From the NCBI RefSeq assembly GCF_963678635.1, contig NC_087063.1:55395504-55455503 (forward strand): a stretch of DNA of 60,000 bases, in the 5' to 3' direction. Made by a program: the position numbers and the translations under genes. Under the pieces are notes generated by a model. The model was given only the letters and a program-made list of their open reading frames with translations. It was not told the DNA's origin and did not search any database. Of this stretch, positions 20,237 to 29,898 are shown piece by piece; the first letter of the stretch is position 1, and the number at the start of each line of letters is the position of its first letter. Origin of the DNA: Symsagittifera roscoffensis (taxonomy: Eukaryota > Xenacoelomorpha > Acoela > Convolutidae).

Positions 20237-20985
20237 GTGGAAACTCGGGCAAGGGACCTGGACAGAGAGGTGTACCAGGATCCTGACAGCGATCGCTACC
20301 TTATACCAAGCGAAAGAGTCTTTGACAACGCAGCGGATGACTTGGAGACAATAGCGGTATCGAAACGTTCGATAAGTCTGTTGCCGCAGAAAGAAGTAGT
20401 CAGGACTGATCTTCAGCCGTTTAAACAAGAAACACAGCCGTTGGCGAAGATTTGGTGCGTTAAGATGGAAGAAGCCACACACCAGCCCAACGAGCTGAAT
20501 AGTCAGATGAGGGTCATGAAGACGTACTTGAAGGCGAGATACAGACTCTCGGATCTTCTAAGGGCGCAGAGAAATGATCGCATGACAAGCAACCTGAAAA
20601 GGTGGATCGAGAATGGTTCTCCGGATAAAGGAGATCTCGAGGAAGATAGTTATCGCATCCTGAGACAGTACTTCATGCAGAAGGAAGGGAGGCTATATTT
20701 GAACAAGGACAGGATTGTGGCTTGCAAAAGAAGAGAGGAAGACAGAGTCCTATACAAGTATAACGCTATAGTGTTACCGCAACTCTATCAGACAGAGCTA
20801 TTATTCAGGTCACACGATCAGATGGGCCACCAGGGGATCGACAAAGTGTATCAGAGGATCCTGAAGCGCTTTGAGTGGCCTGGAATGAAAAAGGCATGCG
20901 AGAAGTGGGTAACAGCATGTCTGTCATGCCAACAAGTCAAGGATCCAAGGAAGTTGGATTTCCATTACAATCGATCGAGTCGTCT
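20237..20985 (+). pseudogene. Integrase N-terminal zinc-binding domain and upstream linker
   Basis: The frame holds a linker of about 190 residues followed by the HHCC zinc finger of a Ty3/gypsy integrase: His codons at 20,813 and 20,828, Cys codons at 20,918 and 20,927 (HDQMGHQG ... CLSCQQ). Between them is the usual WPGM motif. Shortly after the finger, near 20,958, the reading passes to the frame that carries the catalytic core, so the last residues of this open frame are not part of the protein. Confidence 0.8.
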
Positions 20986-22400
20986 GAATTCAATGAGGTG
21001 GTGCAGATAGATCACCAGAAAATATTCATGACAGACAGTGGTTATAATCAGGTGTTGGTCATGATAGATCATTTTACGAAGTATGCGGAGGCCGTGCCCT
21101 GCATAACTGCCTCGGCGGAAGAGACATGCGACCACCTGATCAATACCTGGATAGCAAGACATGGTTGTCCGATGACGTTTCAATCGGAAAATGGAACAGC
21201 TTTCGTAGGAGAGCTTACGAAAGAGCTCATGAGACGCTCACAGGTCGCTCAAGCTCACTCCACGACATACCACCCTCAGACGAATGGCTTAGTTGAAAGA
21301 CAGAATAGGACGTTAGTGTCGATGCTGAGAGTATATTGTTCCAGGTGCATGACCGATTGGGACAGATACCTTCCACAGGTGATGGGAGCATACAACAGCA
21401 CGCAACACTCCACCACCGGAGTCAGTCCACACATGATGCTAACTGGACACGAGAAGTCTTTACCCTTAACCTTCTTCTACCCAGAGTATGAGGGAAAGAA
21501 AACGTCCCCACAGGTCTACGTGAGGGATGTGATCAGACGCCAACAGGAGTTGAACGATTTGTGTAGACGAAATATTCAGCAAGCACAGGCAAGGCAGAGG
21601 AAAAAATTCGACAAGAAAGCAGCTGGTGCAAAGGCTTACTCGGTGGGAGATTACGTATGGGTATTTCAGAACGTTATACCACCGAAAGGGGAGAAAAAGC
21701 TCCTAAAGAAGTGGAGGGGACCCTTCATGATTACAGAGGTGCACCAGGAGGGACGCTTTTATAGACTGAGTACTGGCCGAGCCGCCCACTACGAGAACAT
21801 CAAGCCACACAATCTATCGACAGAAGACTGGTGTATACCTGCAGACATGGAAGAAGGGGATTATCTAATGATGGATCCTACTTGTGAGGTCAATGAAAAG
21901 GGCACTAGGGAGAAGAACGATGGAAACGAAGTCGTAGAGGAAGGTACGGATACACCGCTGGACCTGGATCCAAACGAGGAGATCGAAGCGGACGATGACA
22001 CCTTACCCTACGCAGAGGAAGATTGGCAGGATCCCGAACAAATAGAGGTTCCCAAGAACTTGGAACCGGACCTTCCGTTCACGATACAGACTCGTCAGAA
22101 GGACGGGACGAGACTAAGAAAGAAATACAATCCTTACGGTGACGACTTTGTAGTGGATAGGATAGATCTGAAGAAGATAGTGGAGGAAGTAGTGGGTCTA
22201 GAGGAAATAACTGTGTCACAAGACATTGACATAGTCGATGATCACGACGATGAGTGGGTTGACGACTGGTCGAAACCCGAGGTAGAATTCGACGACGAGC
22301 AACAGCAGTCATGTGGACAAGACTTGACGAACTTGCGTGTCTTAGAATGGCTGAATGAAACGACCTCGGATCCTGAGGAGACCAGTGTCACGATTCAAGA
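20958..22400 (+). CDS. Ty3/gypsy integrase catalytic core and C-terminal domain, plus acidic linker
   Basis: The core has the first catalytic Asp in VQIDHQK (codon 21,010-21,012) and the Glu in NGLVERQNR (21,295-21,297). The second Asp, normally in a SDNG-type motif, is Glu here (QSENGTAF, codon 21,187-21,189), so the D-D-E triad is altered. The motifs IDHFTKYAEA and HPQTNGLVE are otherwise typical. Around 21,640-21,810 is the GPY/F-type C-terminal module (KKWRGPFMITEV ... YRLSTG). After it comes an acidic linker of about 280 residues rich in Asp and Glu, which leads without a stop into the domain at 22,684. No chromodomain is recognised. The frame is uninterrupted from here to 23,166, one of the best kept parts of the element. 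Confidence 0.88.
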
Positions 22401-22683
22401 CGTAGATCGTGAAAGTATGAAATACATCAAGACCGAACGAGATGATCCTTCCTGGGCTGCCCAGGAAGGACGACTACTCATTCCAGCTTCTAACCTAGAC
22501 TTGATACCCGGTATGCGATCGACGGGGACGTCGATGGATATTTTTGTCCGGGGAGTGGGGGTAGGACTTACCCACACTGAAAACTTGATAATAAAAAAAT
22601 TAAGAATAGCAAGAGAAACAGGAGACTTAGAAGCAGAAACAGGCGAAGAACCTAAGAAACCTGACATAGGCAGGGTGGTTGAG

Positions 22684-23166
22684 TCATATTTTAACTTACC
22701 AAATGAATATTCAAGTAACATAATACTAACAAACAGTGATTTCATACTCACAAACAGAACATGTGCGATAGCAATCACAGCAGACATGAGTTTTAGGACA
22801 GCGCTAGCGGCAGACTTTAAGAGAGAATACAAAAACGTGGAATTACTTTGGAAGCAAAGACCAGGGATAGGGGGCGTAGCAGCCTTACCTCCGGCGGCGT
22901 CGCAGATACCGGGAAAATACTTATGCTTCTTGGTAACGAGGGCGACGGAGAAGCAGCACGTGGACCCAGAGAACCTAGTCTTGTCCTTGACGAGGCTGAG
23001 GGACTTCCTTGTGGAAATGGACGTCAAGGAGCTCTCACTTCCAGTGTACGATCCAAACAGAGGAAGACTGCATCCTCGGGAATTGTACGCGCTTGTACAC
23101 GTGATATTCTCTGATACGAATATACAAGTATATATACATAAGAAATATTACTTAAGTATAGGCTGA
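22684..23166 (+). CDS. Macrodomain-like C-terminal extension of Pol (OARD1/TARG1 type resemblance)
   Basis: The last 160 residues of the integrase frame resemble an ADP-ribose-binding macrodomain of the OARD1/TARG1 (ALC1-like) class. Points of resemblance in order: a start with ILTNSDFILTNRTCAIAITA-DMS where the family has a strand, polar residues and an S/AD pair; ALAADFKREYKNVELLWKQ, matching the helix FK.KFG.V.ELL.Q; GGVAAL; a YLCFLVT strand; LVLSLTRLRDFL; VKELSLP; and VIFSDTNIQVYIHKKYY at the end. The loop that in hydrolytic members carries GCGLD is replaced by a sequence reading DPNRGRLHP, and the catalytic Lys position is not obvious, so catalysis is doubtful while ligand binding is possible. 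Macrodomains bind or remove ADP-ribose. I know of no standard Ty3/gypsy layout that has one here. The stop is TGA at 23,164-23,166. Confidence 0.6.
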   Translation, partial: SYFNLPNEYSSNIILTNSDFILTNRTCAIAITADMSFRTALAADFKREYKNVELLWKQRPGIGGVAALPPAASQIPGKYLCFLVTRATEKQHVDPENLVLSLTRLRDFLVEMDVKELSLPVYDPNRGRLHPRELYALVHVIFSDTNIQVYIHKKYYLSIG

Positions 23167-23575
23167 GTGACGTGCGAGAGGGTGTTTATCCAAAGACTAA
23201 GTTGTATGTAATATGTGATATGTGTGTTATATTATGTTATGTTATGTTATGTGTTAGGTTATTAAGATCATGGGTAAGTAGGGGTTAGTGACCATGAGCG
23301 ACTGAATGAGGATCTTAGGAATAGATCCAAAGTTTGGACTGTCCAATCTTAGGTCGAATTCCAAAATTTTAGAGACCAATTGATTTTAATAAATTTTATG
23401 ATAAATATCTTTTTATCTGAACTGTTTTTAAGCAAATTTTAACAATATATGTTAAGGTGAAACTGACAAGTGTGATATTTGTGACTTCTTTTCTAGATCC
23501 TGATTGAACATTTAATTACTCACTTGAGTCAAAACCTTGGATTCGAATCGAATCAAATCAAATCTGAAGAACAGT
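23167..23575 (+). other. Non-coding junction between the two polyprotein regions, with possible 3' splice site
   Basis: No coding. A TATGT-type short tandem repeat lies near 23,215-23,255. Near 23,484-23,496 the sequence GACTTCTTTTCTAG is a good polypyrimidine-AG acceptor about 80 bases before the ATG at 23,576. A spliced subgenomic RNA, as used by elements with a third ORF, would explain expression of the downstream region; the donor was not identified. Confidence 0.4.
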
Positions 23576-24214
23576 ATGGACAATTTCAACTTAGATGAAT
23601 TGATGGACCTGGCAGAGGCATATGTAGGACCGATGATAGATGCGATCTATCGTCGGCTGATCGATCGGGACTTCGCTCTGGAGGACCCAGAGGTAGTCAT
23701 GTTGCTGACCGCCCTGATCAACATCTTGGGGCATGACAACCGTGGGGACCGCCCCACGGAAGTCCTGTTGATGGCAGCATATGGAGAAAGGGGAGTACTA
23801 GACCGCCCGAACATGAGAGTGATGAGGTGGAGAAACGGGGCTCTCTCAGGGAGTGACTTGGCGAATGAGCCTGGATTGGGAGGTTCTAGGACTTACCAAC
23901 CAGGTGAGATGCCAATGCCCTCCAAGCCCAAACCTGGGCTGACGAGAATGCATCGGGAGATGAACAGCGAGGCGACCTCGTCTGGTTCACCACTGAGAGC
24001 AGCTGTGCCACCAAAAGGGGCGAAAGTAGGACAGAAGGTTCAGACGAACCAAACCATGCAAGATCTGGATGAGATGAACGATGAACTGAAAAGTACGAAT
24101 AAGGAGCTGGACGAGATGACCAGAAGCATGCTCCAGATGGAGGAAGATCGAGACATGTGGAGAAAGTTGTTTGAAGACTGCAAAAAAAGCAGGGTCAAGA
24201 GATTGAGCGCTTGA
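23576..24214 (+). CDS. Second ORF region, N-terminal segment (unknown, coiled coil)
   Basis: I do not recognise this protein. The ATG at 23,576 (context AACAGTATGG) is the first in the frame and is preferred to an upstream TTG. The first 70 residues are likely helical with a hydrophobic segment (VMLLTALINIL) and acidic patches, followed by a Pro/Gly-rich linker and a heptad-patterned C-terminus (DEMNDELKSTNKELDEMTRS). The frame ends at TGA (24,212-24,214) and then stays open in the same frame, so this is probably the N-terminus of one large protein that continues through the SGNH domain. Confidence 0.6.
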   Translation: MDNFNLDELMDLAEAYVGPMIDAIYRRLIDRDFALEDPEVVMLLTALINILGHDNRGDRPTEVLLMAAYGERGVLDRPNMRVMRWRNGALSGSDLANEPGLGGSRTYQPGEMPMPSKPKPGLTRMHREMNSEATSSGSPLRAAVPPKGAKVGQKVQTNQTMQDLDEMNDELKSTNKELDEMTRSMLQMEEDRDMWRKLFEDCKKSRVKRLSA

Positions 24215-24241
24215 GGCAACTACAAAGAGCGATCGGAGCAG

Positions 24242-26860
24242 ATGGCGTTGACAACGGCCGTGGAGAAAGTGATACCTGCAAGGGATATTCCTCGTGGGCA
24301 GTCCCCGATGGAGCTCTTGACGCCTCGAGAAATGAGTCAAACAACGGAGACACGGCTCCCAGCAGAGACAAATCGAGTAACAATCCCGGATCCTAGTGAC
24401 ACCTTGGGTGACCCCGTCGTGGAACAGACAGTGAGGAAGCTGATAGAGACAGCTGGACGACTGGTCGCTAACAAGAATGCGCCAGGTTCCGGGGTGACTG
24501 CACCCTATGGAACGATTGACGACACGGGCAGAGTACGACTCTCCCAGACCGTGATCAGACAGGTGATAAGTGACGTGACACCACTCATGGGGAGCTCGAG
24601 GGCCCCAGAGAGAAGAATACGGAAGATGCCAGCGAAGAAAGTGTCTCGCATAATAGACGTGCAAAAGAGTAATCAATTGAAATATAATTTCACGGGAGTT
24701 CCGGAGACAGATCCGAGAGCTTGCTTCAATCGAGCGACTTGGAGCCCGGCAGTGAATCTGCAGCAACCACCACTCGGGACATCTCATCTGATACTGGGAG
24801 ACAGCTTGGTCAGAGTGCTGTCGAATTTGAGGACCTCGTGGGTCACCACGGTGATGGCCTTTGGAGGCGCGACGATAGCCCAGTTATATCGAATGGTGGA
24901 ACTGATGAATCCAGGGAGGATCCCCAATGTGATGATCTTAGTTGGGATGAATGACATCTCCAGAGGTTCAGATGAGCAGGAAGCACTATGGGAGTCAATG
25001 ATGGTGTGTTTGTTTACGACCCTCTGGCAGAAATTCAATTGCGCGGTACTGACCGTTTGCACTGTGCCAATGAATACGAGAAGCCTGACAGCATCAGGAA
25101 GAAGGCACAACGAGGGAGTCGTCAGGTGGAATAACATCTTGAGGAACCTCGCATGTCGGAACGCCGGAAGAATGATCCTCATGGACATCGAACATGAGTT
25201 GAGAGCTATGGATCAGGCCAGACTGACCACGGACGGCATTCACTTCGACAGTATCGAAGGACAAGCTTGGTTGAATCGAGTATTCCAAGAGCGGTTGGAC
25301 GAGCTGGAAGCAGAACTCTTTGACACAGGAGTGCTGAAGGAAGAAGGAACAGTGAGTGACGCGGTGATTACTACCTTTGTGCCTCCTAGCTTGGAAACAC
25401 GCTTGGGTACGGTCCCGGCCGTCATGAACTACAGGCAACAAAGCTCCAGCGAACCAGGTCAAAGGACAGACGTACAGGATCGATTGGGAGAAGCGCCGAT
25501 GAGGAGGACCATCCATCCTAGGAGAAGAATAGGACCTATCAACCCAATCGAAGAGACAGCCAGCACGTCTAGATCGGACACTAGATCGGAGACGACAAGT
25601 ACCAGTCGAGAGGAGAGACGTCCGAGCAAAGGCTCGTTGATGTGGTCAAGACCCATACCGTCTCCCTGGCATATATACAAAGACGAGCTAATGAAGCTGG
25701 ATCTCCAGAGAGTAAGCTTAATCGAAGATGCAAGGAGGATGCTGAATGGAGCGACGCTATCCGTCAGCAGATTGTACTCGATAACCGGCGTAGACTGGTT
25801 GATAGCCGCTAGCATAAATTTCAGCTCCACGACGGCCTTGAGATTTGCTGACTTGGAGGGACTGCCCTCTAACAACACGATGGGACCAGTGAATGCGAGA
25901 CCATTGCAAGATGTGAGGCTGAATCATGATGAGGGGAATCGTGAAGAGAGACCAGGAAGATTCCTGACGACGAGAGCGCCGATTGGACAACACGTGAAGA
26001 TATTCAGGCAGCTGAAGACACCCCCTGGTCATGTGAAGGAAAGAGTATACCCGAAACTAGTGAATCAAGATGGTGATGCCCAAAGATATGGCGGATTGAT
26101 AGCGATAAAGAAAGATGAGACCATCTTCGCCGCCAATGACAAAGCAGAGATGAGGAAGGCCAAGATTATGGTAGTAGCGAATTCAGAGTTCGTGTACACC
26201 TCCAAGTCTTTGTTTTGGCCGGACGTCATAATGTTGGCAGCGGTCGACTTGGACCTACTGCAATCGATATCTTTGGCTATAGGGGTACAAAGGCAGACGG
26301 ACATGAACCCAATTACGATTGTGTTTGCTGGCATCAATGACCATCTACACAGTAGAGGTTTTCTGAGCAGACTCAGAGATCCTACAACAGCAGAAAACGC
26401 TGTATGGCCAGCGATAAAGGATATCCTTGAGTCGATGGGTGAAATGGTGGATGCGACGAAGGAGGGGTCATTCACTAAAGTGACACTGAGAGTAGTATTC
26501 GCGTTGTCTCCGGGATATGCACATCTCCCGGATGGACTGAAATTTGTGTATGCGATTGTGGCCTTACTTTCGGAAGGAAAATATGATGTGATCATATCAG
26601 CCCCGAATCGCATGATAGAGATGGAGAACCTGAGGCCACTTAAGGCTGAACTTCCTGCAGTATGGTCAGATATCTCGAACGCGATGAGAGGACTCAAGGA
26701 CCATGCGCTACACATGTTAGTGTTGGACGAGGTGCTGGGGTTGGAACTGTCCAATTTCAGTCGACAACTCAAACTGAAACCGGGGGCTAGACGTCGACCA
26801 TCGAGTGATCGCGGCAATGTCCAACGACTTATGGTTCCGAGCAATGGAAGTGGCAGGTGA
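24242..26860 (+). CDS. SGNH hydrolase-fold protein with a second SGNH-like domain
   Basis: 872 residues, in frame with the preceding segment apart from one TGA. Residues about 180-350 form an SGNH/GDSL-type hydrolase: block I with GDS (residues 186-188, Ser codon 24,803-24,805), a block II Gly in AFGGATIAQL, block III GMND (residues 235-238, Asn codon 24,950-24,952), and block V DGIH (Asp 331, His 334, codons 25,232 and 25,241). All four signature residues are present, so an active esterase or lipase-like enzyme is predicted; the substrate is unknown. After an Arg/Ser-rich linker, residues about 640-800 show a second domain with VFAGINDH (block III-like, residues 695-701) but no block I serine, so it may be a degenerate repeat of the fold. 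The C-terminus runs into a frameshift near 26,805-26,860. The domains lie in the same orientation as Pol and share its codon style. Confidence 0.75.
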   Translation: MALTTAVEKVIPARDIPRGQSPMELLTPREMSQTTETRLPAETNRVTIPDPSDTLGDPVVEQTVRKLIETAGRLVANKNAPGSGVTAPYGTIDDTGRVRLSQTVIRQVISDVTPLMGSSRAPERRIRKMPAKKVSRIIDVQKSNQLKYNFTGVPETDPRACFNRATWSPAVNLQQPPLGTSHLILGDSLVRVLSNLRTSWVTTVMAFGGATIAQLYRMVELMNPGRIPNVMILVGMNDISRGSDEQEALWESMMVCLFTTLWQKFNCAVLTVCTVPMNTRSLTASGRRHNEGVVRWNNILRNLACRNAGRMILMDIEHELRAMDQARLTTDGIHFDSIEGQAWLNRVFQERLDELEAELFDTGVLKEEGTVSDAVITTFVPPSLETRLGTVPAVMNYRQQSSSEPGQRTDVQDRLGEAPMRRTIHPRRRIGPINPIEETASTSRSDTRSETTSTSREERRPSKGSLMWSRPIPSPWHIYKDELMKLDLQRVSLIEDARRMLNGATLSVSRLYSITGVDWLIAASINFSSTTALRFADLEGLPSNNTMGPVNARPLQDVRLNHDEGNREERPGRFLTTRAPIGQHVKIFRQLKTPPGHVKERVYPKLVNQDGDAQRYGGLIAIKKDETIFAANDKAEMRKAKIMVVANSEFVYTSKSLFWPDVIMLAAVDLDLLQSISLAIGVQRQTDMNPITIVFAGINDHLHSRGFLSRLRDPTTAENAVWPAIKDILESMGEMVDATKEGSFTKVTLRVVFALSPGYAHLPDGLKFVYAIVALLSEGKYDVIISAPNRMIEMENLRPLKAELPAVWSDISNAMRGLKDHALHMLVLDEVLGLELSNFSRQLKLKPGARRRPSSDRGNVQRLMVPSNGSGR

Positions 26861-27479
26861 AGACACAAGAAGGAAAAATTCACTAGAGACGAGAGCTCAC
26901 TTGGAAGCGATGGTTCTGAGAACCAAGCCGGAAGCCAACCAGTGGCTACACCTGAACCCTAGAGAAGCGGCATTGGGTGCAGATGCTTTTGAGCAAGGCC
27001 CCGTGATGATCACAAAGATACATGCCTACTTGTTGAATGAGGTGAACCTGGCGGAAAATGCCGGAGAAAAGACCGCTGAATTTGTGAACAGAATGTGTCA
27101 GATTACTCTGGAAACCTTCTGGACCCAGGAAGTGAAGGGACAGGAGGGCTTTGAAAGGACAGACAGCATGCTAGAAGGGTTGGGAGCCGGATGGACCGCG
27201 TCCTTTTTGGCAAAAGTTTACCCGAAAGTCTCGCACTACTTGATAAAAGAATTCCTCCAAGCAGTAGTGGAAGTGTCGATAGTGGAACTAATAGCCTTGT
27301 TCGTGACATTCGGAGCAGAGAGTTTCGTGAAAGGACCGGCGATACTGCTCACCGATGGAATCCAGAACCTGCGGCTAGACGGACTTCTGACATTGATTCC
27401 AATTACCCACGGAAACTTGGGAGGACTGATGAAACTGGCACGTTGTCCAGAGCAGATGAGAGAGAGAGAGAGAGAGTGA
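26805..27479 (+). pseudogene. Second ORF region, unknown helical segment after the SGNH protein
   Basis: Continuation of the second coding region in another frame. It starts overlapping the SGNH frame (NDLWFRAMEVAGEDTRRKNS) and is open to 27,479. No domain is recognised. It contains a mainly hydrophobic section (SIVELIALFVTFGAES, near 27,275-27,320), possibly a buried helix rather than a membrane span. It ends in a run of GA dinucleotides (27,456-27,478), where the frame changes to that of the next segment. The last few residues, Arg-Glu repeats, are products of that run. Confidence 0.5.
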
Positions 27480-29326
27480 GGAACTTGGATATGAAGAAAT
27501 CCACGGACTCGTGGAACAAGATAAGAGACCTGAGACACACTCTTATCCAGTATCTCTTACAACAAAATCGCTTTGGAACGGGAGAAGACGAGACGATTGA
27601 AAGAGAGGAAGATGTAAGACGACATGTTGGAGGCATGCCGCTGTTAACCGATCTGAGCTTGGCTATGAGAACCGATCCCTTGGCACTGATCAGAGGAGTC
27701 ACGGAGTTCGTGACAGTGATCTATGGACCAGCAGTCACGTTTGCGTTCCCTGACGTTAAAGTGGAAGCATATAGGAGGTCGGTGCTGCACCTGAACCTCA
27801 TATCGGCAGTAGACGGTAGTACACTGAACTGGTGTGAGCAGCACACATTGCGGGAGCTTATGAGTGAAGATCTGTTATTTGCGAAAATATCGGAGCCAGA
27901 GATGACAGTCATCAATTTTGACGATCACTTTCGCGATCGCATGGGAGAAGGAGAAAGAGGGCACATCGAAGTGTTTCCAAAGCTTTGGAATCTGAGACCC
28001 TGCAGATCAGCAGTGGACGGTAGTACACTGAACTGGTGTGAACAGCACACCTTGCGGGAGCTCATGAGTGAAGATCTGTTATTTGCGAAAATATCGGAGC
28101 CAGAGATGACAGTCATCAATTTTGACGATCATTTCCGCGATCGCATGGGAGAAGTAGAAAGAGGACACATCGAAGTGTTTCCAAAGCTTTGGAATCTGAG
28201 ACCCTATGATAAAACGAATGGTGAAATAACCAGAGTGCCTCGTCTCACTGCAGCATATCACAAAGTGAGAGAAGAGACGAAGGACTGGGGCGATTACAAG
28301 AAGCTGCCGGAGGCAATCCCTGAATTCCCTCTGATAAGAAGGATGTTGCTCGGAGCAGTCTCCGTGGTACAAACTCCTAGATTGAGAGCATTCGAAACCA
28401 ACGAAAGGAGAGTAGGGAATTTCGTGGGAACGATGGATTCATACTTTGTAGGGAGAAATGCCGCCGTGTTACAATACACACGATTTGCATATACGGATCA
28501 AGCAACGAGAAGGCGAATAAGCAACGCCGCGACTCCCAAGCCTGGAAGATTTGATGAGGAGTTAAAGGGATTAGGCTTAGCTCCGATGAGGATGAGAGGC
28601 AGGACCGAACTGCCTGAAGCCTCATTAATCCTGACTAGTGTAAAACAGGAGATGAAAGTGGAAGGAATACTGCAGACGAGAACCTTCCTAGCACCCTTCG
28701 GCTGCGAAGAAATCAAAGTGGTCCATGGAGAAGAGGAAGATAGATCGGCCGGTACATTGCTCATACCGAGATTCCCGGAAGAAGCCGACAATGATGAAAA
28801 AGGACCATCGAGCTCGAACAAGGATAAGTCAGAAGGAGATGACGGACACGGAGGAAGCCGTCAAACCGAAGAACCCATGCAACAAGATCAAGCTGGTGGG
28901 GAAGACGACAGGGCATCGACAGTAGGAACATCCAGCCTGGATTTCAATATCTTCAGTGATCTTGAGAACAATGCAGATACGTTGGAAACGACTGAGCCAG
29001 CGGATGAAGGCATCTCGACACTGGAGCCTCCGTCAGCTTTTATGGAAATGAAACGGAATTTGCCGGAGAGCAGCTCTCCTGGCAATTCAAGAATTAACGA
29101 CCAAAGAATCCTCATGGAATCACCTAGGAGGAGAAGAATAGAGGCCTCAGCCAGAGTACCTTTCTTGGGAACGCTGCCCGAAGAAGAATGGGAAGTACAT
29201 CACCGAGACCACGAGAGTAGGACGGGATGCAAACTGGACAGAGTGGCGTTTATGGAAGAAGTCTGGACAGTGGTTCAGAGCTATGGGACCCAGTCCATTC
29301 TGAAAACGGGTCTCAACAACCCTTGA
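27455..29326 (+). CDS. Second ORF region, conserved unknown protein with internal duplication
   Basis: The frame formally opens upstream at 27,191, but coding up to the GA run belongs to the previous frame, so the real entry is about 27,455. The first half (about 27,480-28,640) looks globular with alternating hydrophobic and charged residues. It includes a 204-bp tandem duplication (27,807-28,010 and 28,011-28,204) that repeats about 65 residues beginning AVDGSTLNWCEQHTLRELMS. The second half is acidic and low-complexity (Glu, Asp, Ser, Gly), likely disordered. I recognise no family. The frame stops at TGA 29,324-29,326 and coding-like sequence continues in another frame. No similarity to envelope proteins was seen: no signal peptide, no transmembrane anchor, no cysteine pattern. 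Confidence 0.55.
   Translation, partial: DERERERVRNLDMKKSTDSWNKIRDLRHTLIQYLLQQNRFGTGEDETIEREEDVRRHVGGMPLLTDLSLAMRTDPLALIRGVTEFVTVIYGPAVTFAFPDVKVEAYRRSVLHLNLISAVDGSTLNWCEQHTLRELMSEDLLFAKISEPEMTVINFDDHFRDRMGEGERGHIEVFPKLWNLRPCRSAVDGSTLNWCEQHTLRELMSEDLLFAKISEPEMTVINFDDHFRDRMGEVERGHIEVFPKLWNLRPYDKTNGEITRVPRLTAAYHKVREETKDWGDYKKLPEAIPEFPLIRRMLLGAVSVVQTPRLRAFETNERRVGNFVGTMDSYFVGRNAAVLQYTRFAYTDQATRRRISNAATPKPGRFDEELKGLGLAPMRMRGRTELPEASLILTSVKQEMKVEGILQTRTFLAPFGCEEIKVVHGEEEDRSAGTLLIPRFPEEADNDEKGPSSSNKDKSEGDDGHGGSRQTEEPMQQDQAGGEDDRASTVGTSSLDFNIFSDLENNADTLETTEPADEGISTLEPPSAFMEMKRNLPESSSPGNSRINDQRILMESPRRRRIEASARVPFLGTLPEEEWEVHHRDHESRTGCKLDRVAFMEEVWTVVQSYGTQSILKTGLNNP
27807..28204 (+). repeat. 204-bp in-frame tandem duplication
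   Basis: Two units, 27,807-28,010 and 28,011-28,204, differ at only a handful of positions. Because 204 is divisible by three the frame is preserved. The start of each unit reads CAGTRGACGGTAGTACACTG. Confidence 0.9.
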
Positions 29327-29896
29327 TGAGGGAAGTCCTTGACAAGCTTGATTTTGTGAAGGGAGACTGAGTGAGTTGTTGATCGACTCGGCCACTGATG
29401 AAAGTGAAGCGAATTCTCCCATCAAGATGACACCGCAGGACGATAAAGGGGAGGTGGTGTATCTGTCGAGAACCAGGAGAGGGACGATGCGATCAAAACT
29501 GGTGATTGATAAAATCAATGCGATGAAGATGAAGTGATGCCGAGGAGAGTTGGAAAGACGAAGGTGGGTTCAGAGATATCGATGAAAGCTGTTAATTCAG
29601 CGAAAAGGAAACGAGTCGAGGAGGTCATGGATTTGGGGCAAGGTGATTATCAACTGCCTGGCACAGATAAAATGTTAACTGATATAGCGATGGTGCCACC
29701 TATTCTCATGGCGGGGATAAAGTCAACAGGTTATAAATCCAAAAGGAGTGACCGCACTCTGACTGGAGCAACCTTAGAAATGGAAATACTCAGCCAATGT
29801 GGAGAGAGCACATTGAAAGCCTTTAAGCCATCTCCCATGAATCACGGAAAGGGAAGTGTCGCAGGACAACTAGTACAGTTGAATATAACAGACTAA
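29327..29896 (+). pseudogene. Frameshifted linker of the second ORF region
   Basis: Coding-like sequence in two successive frames. From about 29,370 to 29,537 one frame reads LSELLIDSATDESEANSP and continues with charged residues; from 29,534 another frame is open to 29,896 (Lys- and Met-rich, ending LVQLNITD). No domain is recognised. The style matches the surrounding ORFs, so it is taken as part of the same protein, broken by indels. Confidence 0.45.
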
Positions 29897-29898
29897 CG

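Noticed and set aside
23537-29326. The second coding region as a retroviral-type envelope
   Set aside because: No signal peptide, membrane anchor or cysteine pattern was seen; an SGNH hydrolase occupies its N-terminal half.
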